Shown in pieces: positions 26,506-34,382 of a stretch of 64,000 nt of DNA. The notes below the pieces were generated by a model. That model did no database searches. It saw nothing but the letters and a program-made list of their open reading frames with translations, and was not told the DNA's origin. The DNA lies in NCBI GenBank assembly GCA_021770655.1, contig JAETQO010000023.1, positions 19,452-83,451 of the forward strand, given 5' to 3'. How positions within the stretch are numbered: the first letter of the stretch is position 1; each line of letters begins with the position of its first letter. A program made the position numbers and the translations under genes. Source of the DNA: Ruminococcus sp. (lineage in GTDB: Bacteria > Bacillota > Clostridia > Oscillospirales > Ruminococcaceae).

Positions 26506-27057
26506 TTGACCGACGACGAGTTCGATTTCAGAATGGAGCTGATTCTGGCAAACGACAAAAACGGTCTCAGGGAGATATACCAATGCTACGGCAGAATAAT
26601 TTACGGTATAATGCTCGATATTGTAAAAAGTCCTCAGGACGCTGAGGACTTGACGTCGGATTTCTTTCTGAGACTGTGGGAAACCGCAGGGCTGTATAAA
26701 AAGGGAACCGGGCATAAACGCTATCTCACCGTTATGGCGAAAAATCTGGCGCTGGATTTTATCAAAAAACGGCGGCGCGAGGTCTGTTCTCTTGACGACG
26801 ATACCAAGGATCATACGGAACAGGCGGACAGCACACGGGTGGACGACAGCGTTATCGGCGGCATATCCTTTGACGAGGCTTTAAACAGGCTTAACAGCGA
26901 CGAAAGGGAAATTCTCAGCATGAGGCTGGGCATGGAGCTTACCTTCCGGGAAATAAGCAAAATAATGAAAAAGCCTCTGGGTACTGTCACCTGGAAATAT
27001 CGTCAAGCTGTCGCAAAGCTGAGAAAAACGGTAAAGGAGGACGGTATCTATGGATAA
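26506..27057 (+). CDS. ECF-type RNA polymerase sigma factor (second)
   Basis: A 183-residue sigma factor. Region 2 is IYQCYGRIIYGIMLDIVKSP followed by QDAEDLTSDFFLRLWETA; region 4 is LNSDEREILSMRLGMELTFR with EISKIMKKPLGTVTWKYRQA. The start is placed at TTG 26506 with AAGGGTG upstream, mirroring the other ECF gene at 9555; an in-frame GTG three codons earlier is the alternative. The next gene overlaps by eight bases and encodes a one-pass membrane protein, the probable anti-sigma. Confidence 0.92.
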   Translation: MTDDEFDFRMELILANDKNGLREIYQCYGRIIYGIMLDIVKSPQDAEDLTSDFFLRLWETAGLYKKGTGHKRYLTVMAKNLALDFIKKRRREVCSLDDDTKDHTEQADSTRVDDSVIGGISFDEALNRLNSDEREILSMRLGMELTFREISKIMKKPLGTVTWKYRQAVAKLRKTVKEDGIYG

Positions 27058-27916
27058 TAAAATTAAATATCTGTATAAAAAGCATATCCACGATAACGCT
27101 CCTGATATGGATAAGCTTTGGGACAGAATAGAAAAAGAAATAGACGGCAAAACGCAGAACGGCGGGAACGATCTTTCCCGCAATAAAAAAATAACACAGA
27201 CAAAAAGAACAAAGAAAAGCTATAAGAAATTCACAGCGGCGGCCGCTTCACTGCTGGTGATAATCGGAGGAATAAGCCTTTATGCCGACCTTTCCTCCAC
27301 AATGAACAACGAAACGGGATCGAACAAAAACACATATACAAGCTCCGAGAACGATACGAACCATGACTATTCCGAAAACAATGATACAGTGGTAAGAGCG
27401 GATATGAGCTATGAACAGCTAAGTTTCAGCCGTACCGAAACCGCCGTATATAATTCGGAATACAAGGCGGCGGGCGACGAGTATTTCACAGAACAAAGCG
27501 TTCTTTCTCAGACCGACTGCTTTGCGGACGTTACAGTGCTTTCCGCAGAGCTTGGAACAGACAGCGCACAGTATACGCTGAAAATAAACAGACTTATTTC
27601 AAGATCAGGCGAGACAGAGGAAACGAACATTACCCTTCAAAGTTCAACTCCGTACATCTTGCAGGAAAACAGAGAATATTTCATTCCGCTGAGAAAAGAA
27701 AACAACGATTACTTTATCGTGTTTGAAAACGCTCCGCAGATAGAGATAACGCTTGACAATGAAATTGTTTTCCAGAACGGCTGGAACAGCCTTACGGAAA
27801 ACTCCGGTACTCTGAAAAAATCTCAGGCAAACCAAAACGATTATTACTATGACCGTATGAGATACGCAGAGGAAAACGACCTTGAAAAGCTTATCGAGGA
27901 ATGGAAAAGTCTTTAA
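27050..27916 (+). CDS. Probable anti-sigma factor, single-pass membrane protein
   Basis: A 288-residue protein. The N-terminal cytoplasmic part (1-62) begins MDNKIKYLYKKHIHDNAPDM followed by DKLWDRIEKEI, the length and helical character expected of a sigma-binding domain. One membrane helix follows (about 63-80, FTAAAASLLVIIGGISLYA). The outer part is Asn/Ser/Thr-rich, then a beta-rich domain (DCFADVTVLSAELGTDSAQY). It overlaps the sigma gene by eight bases and precedes the vWA lipoprotein by 40 bases. The anti-sigma role is inferred from topology and position. Confidence 0.75.
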   Translation: MDNKIKYLYKKHIHDNAPDMDKLWDRIEKEIDGKTQNGGNDLSRNKKITQTKRTKKSYKKFTAAAASLLVIIGGISLYADLSSTMNNETGSNKNTYTSSENDTNHDYSENNDTVVRADMSYEQLSFSRTETAVYNSEYKAAGDEYFTEQSVLSQTDCFADVTVLSAELGTDSAQYTLKINRLISRSGETEETNITLQSSTPYILQENREYFIPLRKENNDYFIVFENAPQIEITLDNEIVFQNGWNSLTENSGTLKKSQANQNDYYYDRMRYAEENDLEKLIEEWKSL

Positions 27917-27956
27917 CCGCAAAATAAGTCTGCGACTTTAACGGGAGATGACATCT

Positions 27957-29636
27957 ATGAAAAACAAAAGAAGAACACATATAACAAAAGTTTTGGCGAT
28001 CGCATTGACTCTTGCAATGACGTCTGCTGCCCTTGTCTCCTGCGGACAAAGCGAAAGCGGCGGAAACTACAAAGGCAATAAAAATGAATATCAGATGGGC
28101 GACGTTAATCAGAATATCGCAGGCGATAACCGCTATGAAACCAACGACGGAAAAATGAATACGGATGCGACTGCTGAAGAAGGATATAATACACAGCAGT
28201 ATCCAAACACGGAGGAATACAATCACCTAACCGAAAACGGGTTCAAAATGGTATCGGAAAATCCTCTCTCCACCTTCTCGACAGATGTTGACACAGCGTC
28301 CTATACCAACGTCCGCAGAATGATAAACGAAGGCTGGGAGATCGACCCCGACGCAGTAAGAACAGAAGAGTTCATCAACTATTTCAAGTACGACTATGAA
28401 AAGCCGACAGACGATGCGGTATCTATAACCACAGAGCTTTCAGACTGTCCATGGAACGACGAGGCAAAGCTTATGCTGGTAGGACTTCAGGCAAAAGAAG
28501 CCGAGGTTGAGGACGTTCCGACAAATCTGGTATTTCTCATTGACGTAAGCGGCTCTATGGAGGACGAAACCAAGCTGCCGCTGGTAAGAGAGGCTTTCTC
28601 AATGCTTTCTGGCACTCTTAAACCCAACGACAGAATATCCATAGTGACCTATGCGGGAAGTGATCAAGTCGTTCTCGAGGGCGAAAGCGGCGACAACAAA
28701 GATAAGATTTGCGACGCCCTCGATTCTCTGTCCGCAGGCGGCTCGACGGCCGGTGCGGCAGGAATAACCACGGCGTATGAGCTTGCGGAAAAATATTTCA
28801 TAGAAGGCGGAAACAACAGAGTTCTCCTTGCTACCGACGGCGACCTTAACGTTGGGCTTTCCACAGAGGAGGAGCTCACCGCGCTCATAGAAGAAAAAAG
28901 AGAATCCGGCGTGTTCCTGTCGGTTCTGGGCTTTGGCATGGGCAATTACAAGGACAACAGACTTGAGGCTCTGGCAGACAACGGAAACGGAAACTACGCA
29001 TACATCGACAGCCTTGATGAGGCTGAAAGAGTGCTTGTGACAGAGCTTAGCGGAACGCTTTTCACTGTTGCAAAGGACGCAAAGGTACAGGTCGAGTTCA
29101 ACCCGTCAAACGTTTCGGCATACAGACTTGTGGGCTATGAAAACAGGCTCATGAACGACGAGGACTTTAACGACGACACTAAGGACGCCGGAGATATAGG
29201 TTCGGGACAGCAGGTAACGGCGCTTTATGAGATAATCCCCACAGAGGACTGTTTGCGTAGCGGAAAAACAAGCTCGATCGATCTGAAATATCAGTCCGAG
29301 GATATACGACCCGAATTGGTTGAAGAAGGGGAAACAAAACTTGACGGCGAACTGCTTACCGTATCTATCAGATACAAGGAGCCCGACGCAGAGCAGAGCA
29401 AGCTTATCAAAAAAGCAGTCCTCTGCGATAATTACACCGCAGAACTCCCCGACAATCTTAAATTTGCCTGCGCAGTAGCGGAATTTTCAATGATACTCAG
29501 AAACAGCGAATATGTCAACGGAATATCGGCAGCCGATATACTCGACGACATGGAAAATAACGGCTACGGCGACGAGGACTTTATCGAACTGGTACGCACG
29601 TATGTACGCAGCGGGGATATTGGCCGGAACGACTAA
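27957..29636 (+). CDS. von Willebrand factor A lipoprotein, YfbK family
   Basis: A 559-residue lipoprotein. The signal peptide (MKNKRRTHITKVLAIALTLA) ends in the lipobox ALVSC. The YfbK-type N-terminal domain includes NPLSTFSTDVDTASYTNVRR. The vWA domain (about 185-350) has a MIDAS metal site in FLIDVSGSMEDE, with a conserved threonine further on in STAGAAGI and DGDLNVGL. The C-terminal domain matches the DUF3520 pattern (VQVEFNPSNVSAYRLVGYEN). The start at 27957 has GGGAG nine bases upstream. As the last gene of the sigma/anti-sigma unit it is probably the output or sensor protein at the cell surface. Confidence 0.92.
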   Translation: MKNKRRTHITKVLAIALTLAMTSAALVSCGQSESGGNYKGNKNEYQMGDVNQNIAGDNRYETNDGKMNTDATAEEGYNTQQYPNTEEYNHLTENGFKMVSENPLSTFSTDVDTASYTNVRRMINEGWEIDPDAVRTEEFINYFKYDYEKPTDDAVSITTELSDCPWNDEAKLMLVGLQAKEAEVEDVPTNLVFLIDVSGSMEDETKLPLVREAFSMLSGTLKPNDRISIVTYAGSDQVVLEGESGDNKDKICDALDSLSAGGSTAGAAGITTAYELAEKYFIEGGNNRVLLATDGDLNVGLSTEEELTALIEEKRESGVFLSVLGFGMGNYKDNRLEALADNGNGNYAYIDSLDEAERVLVTELSGTLFTVAKDAKVQVEFNPSNVSAYRLVGYENRLMNDEDFNDDTKDAGDIGSGQQVTALYEIIPTEDCLRSGKTSSIDLKYQSEDIRPELVEEGETKLDGELLTVSIRYKEPDAEQSKLIKKAVLCDNYTAELPDNLKFACAVAEFSMILRNSEYVNGISAADILDDMENNGYGDEDFIELVRTYVRSGDIGRND

Positions 29637-29757
29637 ACTGCTATGAAAAAATTTTAGCACGCTCCGACCGACCGACAAATCCTGCGGCAAAAAAAACAAC
29701 TTACCCATTCTTCGTCCTGCCGCAAAACTTGAATATCCTCGCATAAAACACATCATC

Positions 29758-29791
29758 AAAGCGGATCGCTTTTCGGCGGTCCGCTTTTTGT
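29758..29791 (+). terminator. Terminator after the vWA gene
   Basis: AAGCGGA / TCCGCTT arms with an inner CGC/GCG pairing, followed by TTTTTG. Confidence 0.75.
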
Positions 29792-29847
29792 TACAGCCGG
29801 ATTGTTTACCTGTTACCCCGCTTTTTTGACCGGTCGCTGAAAAGATA

Positions 29848-29876
29848 TTTACAAAATCCAAGTTTTATTCTATAAT
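29848..29876 (+). promoter_or_regulatory. Promoter of the LytTR/LiaF-like pair
   Basis: TTTACA, 17-base spacer, TATAAT; start near 29883, only about 16 bases before the GTG start codon. Confidence 0.7.
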
Positions 29877-29898
29877 GTAATTATCGGGGGGTGAGGGT

Positions 29899-30354
29899 GT
29901 GAAAATAAAGATCGAGATCGACGAAAGCGCAGAGGAGACCGAATTGACCATACGGTGCAAAAAGCTTGACGAAAACGTTGAGAAAATCAAAAAAGCCGCC
30001 GAAAATATCGACAAGGAACCCGATATTGCTTTCTATAAAGATAACGTTCAATATTTCCCGCCGCTGGATTCGGTGCTGTTTTTTGAAACCTCCGATCCTG
30101 CGCTGTGCGCTCACACCGCCGACGACGTTTTTCAGGTAAAAGCAAAGCTTTACGAGCTTGAAAACCTGCTGCCCAGAAAGTTTGTAAGGGTGTCAAAATC
30201 TGCGATAGTGAACGTGCGAAGCGTTTATTCGGTGGAGAAAAACATCGCCTCCGCCAGTGTGATAAGCTTTGCGGGAACTCACAAGCAGGTGTTCGCTTCA
30301 CGGAATTATTACAAGCTTCTCAAACAGCGTTTGGGTGAAAGGAGATTTTTATGA
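29899..30354 (+). CDS. LytTR DNA-binding domain protein
   Basis: A 151-residue regulator without a receiver domain. The N-terminal half is a charged helical region (KKLDENVEKIKKAAENIDKE). The C-terminal LytTR domain includes VLFFETSDPALCAHTADDVF, LPRKFVRVSKSAIVNV and FASRNYYKLLKQRLGE, the last being the typical ending. The start is GTG with GGGGGTGAGG upstream. It overlaps the LiaF-like gene by four bases (ATGA). Such LytTR-plus-membrane-protein pairs commonly regulate themselves in Firmicutes. Confidence 0.9.
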   Translation: MKIKIEIDESAEETELTIRCKKLDENVEKIKKAAENIDKEPDIAFYKDNVQYFPPLDSVLFFETSDPALCAHTADDVFQVKAKLYELENLLPRKFVRVSKSAIVNVRSVYSVEKNIASASVISFAGTHKQVFASRNYYKLLKQRLGERRFL

Positions 30355-31058
30355 ACAGAAAAAATTTGATCTGGGGATTGTTTTTTATCCTTACAGGCAC
30401 AGCGGTGATACTTAATCAGACCGGACTGCTTGGGGGCGTAAGCGTTTGGAGCGTTATAATCGCACTGCTGCTTGTTCCGTCAATAGTCACAAGCGTCCGT
30501 CATCTTAACTTCTGGGGAATATTTTTCCCGCTGGCGATAATCGTCATACTCTTCGACGATACTCTTGGGATCGAAAAGCTCACTCCGTGGCCTGTCCTCG
30601 GCGCGGCGCTGTTTCTGAGCATAGGCTTTTCGTTTATTTGCCCGTACCGCTATCGCTTCACACAAAATAAATGGAGCTCCCACAGCGTTGATAATCCGGC
30701 ATGGGAAACCAGCTCCACCGACGGCGAATATGTCAAGATTTCTACCAAATGCTCGGGCAGTATAAAGTACATTACTTCCAAAACATTAAAAGGCGTACAG
30801 ATAGACTGCAAATGCGGAGGAATGGAAGTATATTTTGACGGCGCCGAGATCGGCGGCGACAGCGCCGAGGTCATAATAAACGCCGTTTGTGCAGGCGTAG
30901 AGCTTTATGTTCCGAAAAGCTGGAACGTTCACATTGAAACCGACTGTATACTCGGCGCGGTAGACGAGTCTGGAGCGAAAAACAGCGAAAAGACAGGTAA
31001 GACGCTTGTGCTGAAGGGAAGAACAAAGCTTTCGGGCGTGGATGTTATATACATTTGA
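30351..31058 (+). CDS. LiaF-like membrane protein
   Basis: A 235-residue protein with four hydrophobic helices in the first 100 residues (LIWGLFFILTGTAVILNQTG, VSVWSVIIALLLVPSIV, FWGIFFPLAIIVILFDD, WPVLGAALFLSIGFSF), then a beta-helical C-terminal domain (GVQIDCKCGGMEVYFDGAEI, SAEVIINAVCAGVELYVP) like the outer part of LiaF/DUF2154 proteins. LiaF proteins modulate envelope-stress signalling; here the partner is LytTR rather than LiaRS. AAAGGAG precedes the start. Confidence 0.8.
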   Translation: MNRKNLIWGLFFILTGTAVILNQTGLLGGVSVWSVIIALLLVPSIVTSVRHLNFWGIFFPLAIIVILFDDTLGIEKLTPWPVLGAALFLSIGFSFICPYRYRFTQNKWSSHSVDNPAWETSSTDGEYVKISTKCSGSIKYITSKTLKGVQIDCKCGGMEVYFDGAEIGGDSAEVIINAVCAGVELYVPKSWNVHIETDCILGAVDESGAKNSEKTGKTLVLKGRTKLSGVDVIYI

Positions 31059-31080
31059 CAACAAGCTTCCGAAAATGCAG

Positions 31081-31125
31081 CCGTCAAATATTTTGCCTGT
31101 TTCGTCAAATATTTTGCCTGTTTTT
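31081..31125 (+). repeat. Two tandem 22-bp direct repeats
   Basis: CGTCAAATATTTTGCCTGTTT occurs twice in immediate succession just after the LiaF-like gene. Meaning unknown. Confidence 0.7.
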
Positions 31126-31154
31126 CGAAAAATAATGTGTAAATATACGAAATA

Positions 31155-31188
31155 AACAGCGGTGTACCGGTTACGCCGCTGTTTTCTC
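31155..31188 (+). terminator. Terminator after the LiaF-like gene
   Basis: AACAGCGGTGTA / TTACGCCGCTGTT around a CCGG loop, followed by TTCTCTT. Confidence 0.75.
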
Positions 31189-31217
31189 TTGACAAACCGA
31201 GTTAGTCGTGGTAAACT
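31189..31217 (+). promoter_or_regulatory. Distal promoter of feoAB
   Basis: TTGACA, 17-base spacer, TAAACT. Confidence 0.55.
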
Positions 31218-31246
31218 TATTTTGAAATGTAAAACCGTATACGTCG

Positions 31247-31262
31247 GTTAGCTTATTCTAAC
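31247..31262. promoter_or_regulatory. Candidate DtxR-family metal-regulator box
   Basis: GTTAG-CTTATT-CTAAC, inverted arms resembling the TTAGGTTAG...CTAACCTAA core of DtxR/IdeR boxes. It lies between two feoA promoters, where a repressor bound to ferrous iron would block transcription. Confidence 0.45.
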
Positions 31263-31270
31263 TGCGAATG

Positions 31271-31298
31271 TTGACGGATACGGTGAATATATTATACT
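31271..31298 (+). promoter_or_regulatory. Proximal promoter of feoAB
   Basis: TTGACG, 16-base spacer, TATACT; start near 31305. Confidence 0.55.
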
Positions 31299-31335
31299 AT
31301 AGGCATAATGCCCTATGACAAACGGAGGTTGCGGT

Positions 31336-31578
31336 ATGACTTTAGACCGGCTTAAAATCGGAGAAACTGCGGTTATAAAAACAGTGGGCGGCGAAGGAGC
31401 GCTGAGACTGCGTCTGCTGGATATGGGACTTATCCCAAGAACTAAAGTAAAAATGCTGAAGCGTGCGCCAATGGGTGATCCGCTGGATATTATCGTAAGG
31501 GGATATGAGCTTACCCTCAGAGCAGATGACGCAAAGAACATAGAAATAGAACCGTTAACGGGAGGCGAAGAAAAGTGA
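31336..31578 (+). CDS. feoA: Ferrous iron transport protein A
   Basis: An 80-residue SH3-like FeoA (LRLRLLDMGLIPRTKVKMLK, DIIVRGYELTLRADDAKNI) that assists the FeoB channel. The start at 31336 follows CGGAGG; the earlier track start lacks a ribosome site. Its stop overlaps the feoB GTG start (GTGA). Confidence 0.95.
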   Translation: MTLDRLKIGETAVIKTVGGEGALRLRLLDMGLIPRTKVKMLKRAPMGDPLDIIVRGYELTLRADDAKNIEIEPLTGGEEK

Positions 31579-33581
31579 TATTTGCTCTTGCAGGAAATCA
31601 GAACTGCGGAAAGACGACCCTTTTCAACGCACTTACAGGCTCTAACCAGCACGTCGGAAATTTTCCGGGAGTTACTGTAGACCAGAAGATAGGCGAAATA
31701 AAGGGACAGAAAAACTGCTCGGTGGTAGATCTGCCGGGAATCTATTCTCTCCGCCCATACACACAGGAGGAGATCGTTACAAGGGATTACATATTGAACG
31801 AAAGACCCGATGCAATAATCAATATAGTTGACGCGACAAATATAGAAAGAAATCTCTATCTTACCTTACAATTGCTTGAACTCAGAGTCCCGATGGTGCT
31901 TGCGCTCAATATGATGGACGAGGTAAGAGCCAACGGCGGAACTATAGACGTCAAAATGATGGGCGACGCTCTGGGCATACCCGTTATCCCTGTAAGCGCC
32001 GCAAAGGGTGAGGGTATCTCCGACCTTATCGACAAGGCTGTCGAAACGGCAAGAAACAAAACAAAACCGATAGTTACCGACTTCTGTTCGGACGATTCCG
32101 CCGTTCACCGCTGTATACACGCAGTCGTTCACCTTATTATGGATCACGCAAACAGAGCGGGAATACCGCCCCGTTTCTGCGCCACAAAGCTAATCGAGGG
32201 AGATAAGAACATCGAGGAACAGCTTGCCCTCAACGATAACGAACTTGAACTGCTTGAGCATTGTATCGTGGAAATGGAATCCGAATCACAATTTGACCGC
32301 AACGCCGCTCTGGCGGATATGCGCTACAGCTTTATCGAAAAGGTAATAGCTATAAGCGTGGTTAAATGTCATGAAAGCAAGGAGCATAAGCGAAGCGTTA
32401 AGATAGACAGGATCCTTACCGGAAAATATACCGCTATACCGGTATTTCTTGTCATAATGCTGTTGGTATTTTTCCTTACCTTCAACGTTATCGGTTCTGC
32501 ATTGTCCGACTGGCTTTCACTTGGGATCGACAAGCTTACAGAGCTTGTCGACAGAGGACTTACCGCCTACGGAATAAATCCGGTGGTTCACAGTCTTATA
32601 ATCGACGGCGTATTTGCGGGAGTGGGAAGTGTACTGAGCTTTCTCCCCATAATCGTAACGCTGTTTTTCTTCCTGTCTATACTTGAAGATACGGGATATA
32701 TGGCAAGAGTCGCCTTTGTAATGGACAAGCTGTTAAGAAAGATAGGTCTTTCGGGACGAAGCTTTGTGCCGATGCTCATAGGCTTCGGATGCTCGGTGCC
32801 TGCAATTATGGCGACAAGAACGCTGGTTTCGGACAGAGACAGAAAAATGACCATTATGCTCACGCCGTACATGAGCTGTTCTGCAAAAATCCCGATATAC
32901 GCCGTATTCTGCGCCGCCTTCTTTGAAAAATATCAGGCGCTTGTAATGATCGGACTTTACGTTACGGGAATGATACTGGGCGTGATCGTTGCGCTTATCT
33001 TAAAGAATACGGCTTTCCGCGGAAATCCCGTACCTTTCGTAATGGAACTTCCGAACTACCGTCTGCCCTCCGCCAAGAGCGTTGCACTTCTCCTTTGGGA
33101 TAAAGCAAAGGATTTTATCCAGAAAGCCTTTACGGTCATCTTCGTGGCAACTATAATCATCTGGTTTTTGCAGACCTTCGACGCAAGACTGAACGTTGTA
33201 AAGAGTTCATCGGACAGCCTGCTTGCGCTCATCGGTCAATCTGTCTCTCCCATATTCAAGCCGCTGGGCTTTGCCGACTGGAGAGTCACCACTTCGCTGA
33301 TCTCAGGCTTTTCCGCTAAGGAGGCTGTAGTCAGCACAATGGCAGTACTTATGAACACCAGCACCGCAGATCTGGGCGCTGCGCTTTCAGGCACATTCTC
33401 TGCCCTTTCCGCACTGAGTTTCCTTATATTCACTTTGCTGTATACTCCCTGCGTTGCCGCAGTTGCAACCATAAAAAGAGAGCTTAATTCCACACTGGCA
33501 ACTATCGGCGTAGTAATAATGCAGTGCGCGGTAGCATGGCTTTGCGCCTGCGCGGTATATCAGATAGGATCATTGCTATGA
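31575..33581 (+). CDS. feoB: Ferrous iron transporter FeoB
   Basis: A 668-residue FeoB. The N-terminal G domain has G1 GNQNCGKTTLF, the switch GNFPGVTVD, G3 VVDLPGIYSL and G4 LNMMDE, followed by a helical spacer and two Gate domains with about ten membrane helices (FVPMLIGFGCSVPAIMATRT; SGFSAKEAVVSTMAVL). It moves Fe2+ into the cytoplasm. The start is GTG, overlapping feoA, and its end overlaps the next small gene by four bases. The iron it brings in would serve the Fe-S-rich cluster immediately downstream. Confidence 0.97.
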   Translation: MIFALAGNQNCGKTTLFNALTGSNQHVGNFPGVTVDQKIGEIKGQKNCSVVDLPGIYSLRPYTQEEIVTRDYILNERPDAIINIVDATNIERNLYLTLQLLELRVPMVLALNMMDEVRANGGTIDVKMMGDALGIPVIPVSAAKGEGISDLIDKAVETARNKTKPIVTDFCSDDSAVHRCIHAVVHLIMDHANRAGIPPRFCATKLIEGDKNIEEQLALNDNELELLEHCIVEMESESQFDRNAALADMRYSFIEKVIAISVVKCHESKEHKRSVKIDRILTGKYTAIPVFLVIMLLVFFLTFNVIGSALSDWLSLGIDKLTELVDRGLTAYGINPVVHSLIIDGVFAGVGSVLSFLPIIVTLFFFLSILEDTGYMARVAFVMDKLLRKIGLSGRSFVPMLIGFGCSVPAIMATRTLVSDRDRKMTIMLTPYMSCSAKIPIYAVFCAAFFEKYQALVMIGLYVTGMILGVIVALILKNTAFRGNPVPFVMELPNYRLPSAKSVALLLWDKAKDFIQKAFTVIFVATIIIWFLQTFDARLNVVKSSSDSLLALIGQSVSPIFKPLGFADWRVTTSLISGFSAKEAVVSTMAVLMNTSTADLGAALSGTFSALSALSFLIFTLLYTPCVAAVATIKRELNSTLATIGVVIMQCAVAWLCACAVYQIGSLL

Positions 33582-33742
33582 GCGTTCTTGACTGGGTGCT
33601 TATCGGACTCATCGCTTTGGGTACAGTCATGGCGGTAAGATCGCTGATAAAGCAGAAAAAATCGGGGAAATGCTGCGGCGGCTGTCAAGGCTGTGCATTT
33701 TCGGGAAAATGTTCAAAGAAAAGCGATTCAAAGCCTGAGTAA
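33578..33742 (+). CDS. FeoB-associated Cys-rich membrane protein
   Basis: A 54-residue protein: one membrane helix (MSVLDWVLIGLIALGTVMAV) and a cytoplasmic cysteine-rich tail (CCGGCQGCAFSGKC). The family commonly follows feoB in Firmicutes and probably handles incoming iron. The ATG at 33578 overlaps the feoB stop (ATGA), which makes the longer track start at 33524 wrong. Confidence 0.92.
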   Translation: MSVLDWVLIGLIALGTVMAVRSLIKQKKSGKCCGGCQGCAFSGKCSKKSDSKPE

Positions 33743-33788
33743 CAGCGAAAGAATCAAATTTCCTAATTTTAAATCAAAATGCTTATTT

Positions 33789-33860
33789 GTGTATCCCCCT
33801 CCCTCCGGCGGGGAAGATACACAAAACAAACTCTGTCTGTAAAAATCGATTTTCATGTGA
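33789..33860. repeat. Repeat family B, copy 2
   Basis: GTGTATCCCCC...GGGGAAGATACACA hairpin followed by CTCTGTCTGTAAAAATCGAT, matching the copies at 26208 and 60120. Confidence 0.7.
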
Positions 33861-33877
33861 AACAACAGCGTTTGTAA

Positions 33878-33906
33878 TTGACTTTCCGACGAATTTGTGT
33901 TATCAT
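33878..33906 (+). promoter_or_regulatory. Promoter of the hyd-nfl-hyp cluster
   Basis: TTGACT, 17-base spacer, TATCAT; start near 33912. No other good promoter was recognised up to 43 kb, though the 163-base gap before hydF could hide one. Confidence 0.65.
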
Positions 33907-33973
33907 ATAAATAACATCAAAAGCTTTTGTATATTGTGTGCAAAATATCTGAAATAACGTTTGGAGGACGCCA

Positions 33974-34219
33974 ATGGACACACGGGTGGCAATAATCGCT
34001 ATTATCGCCCACGGCAGCGGCTCTGCGCAGGAAATAAATGCCCTGCTTCACGATTACGCCGACTATATAATCGGCAGAATGGGACTTCCCTATAGGGAAA
34101 AAGAAATGAACATAATAAGCGTCGCAATAGACGCGCCGCAGGATAAAATAAATACTCTTGCGGGCAGGATAGGACGTATCGAAGGCGTTACGGCAAAGAT
34201 ACTCTACTCCCCCGCATAA
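33974..34219 (+). CDS. TM1266-type iron-only hydrogenase system regulator
   Basis: An 81-residue ACT-like protein (TRVAIIAIIAHGSGSAQEIN, MNIISVAIDAPQDKINTLAG). The family is found beside [FeFe]-hydrogenase maturation genes and is presumed regulatory; no mechanism is established that I know of. GGAGG precedes the ATG. It opens the run that continues into hydF. Confidence 0.85.
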   Translation: MDTRVAIIAIIAHGSGSAQEINALLHDYADYIIGRMGLPYREKEMNIISVAIDAPQDKINTLAGRIGRIEGVTAKILYSPA

Positions 34220-34382
34220 GTTGGTTTTACCTGATCAATCAAATAGACATAATGCCCCTAACGTCGAAAACAAAGCGCAAATGCCTTTCTTTAAGACGAA
34301 AGTATGACAGACTTTTTTTTACGCTGTGCGCAAAAGCCGTATCTTTCAGGGGTATGGCTTATTTTTTATGGAGGAAAAACTT

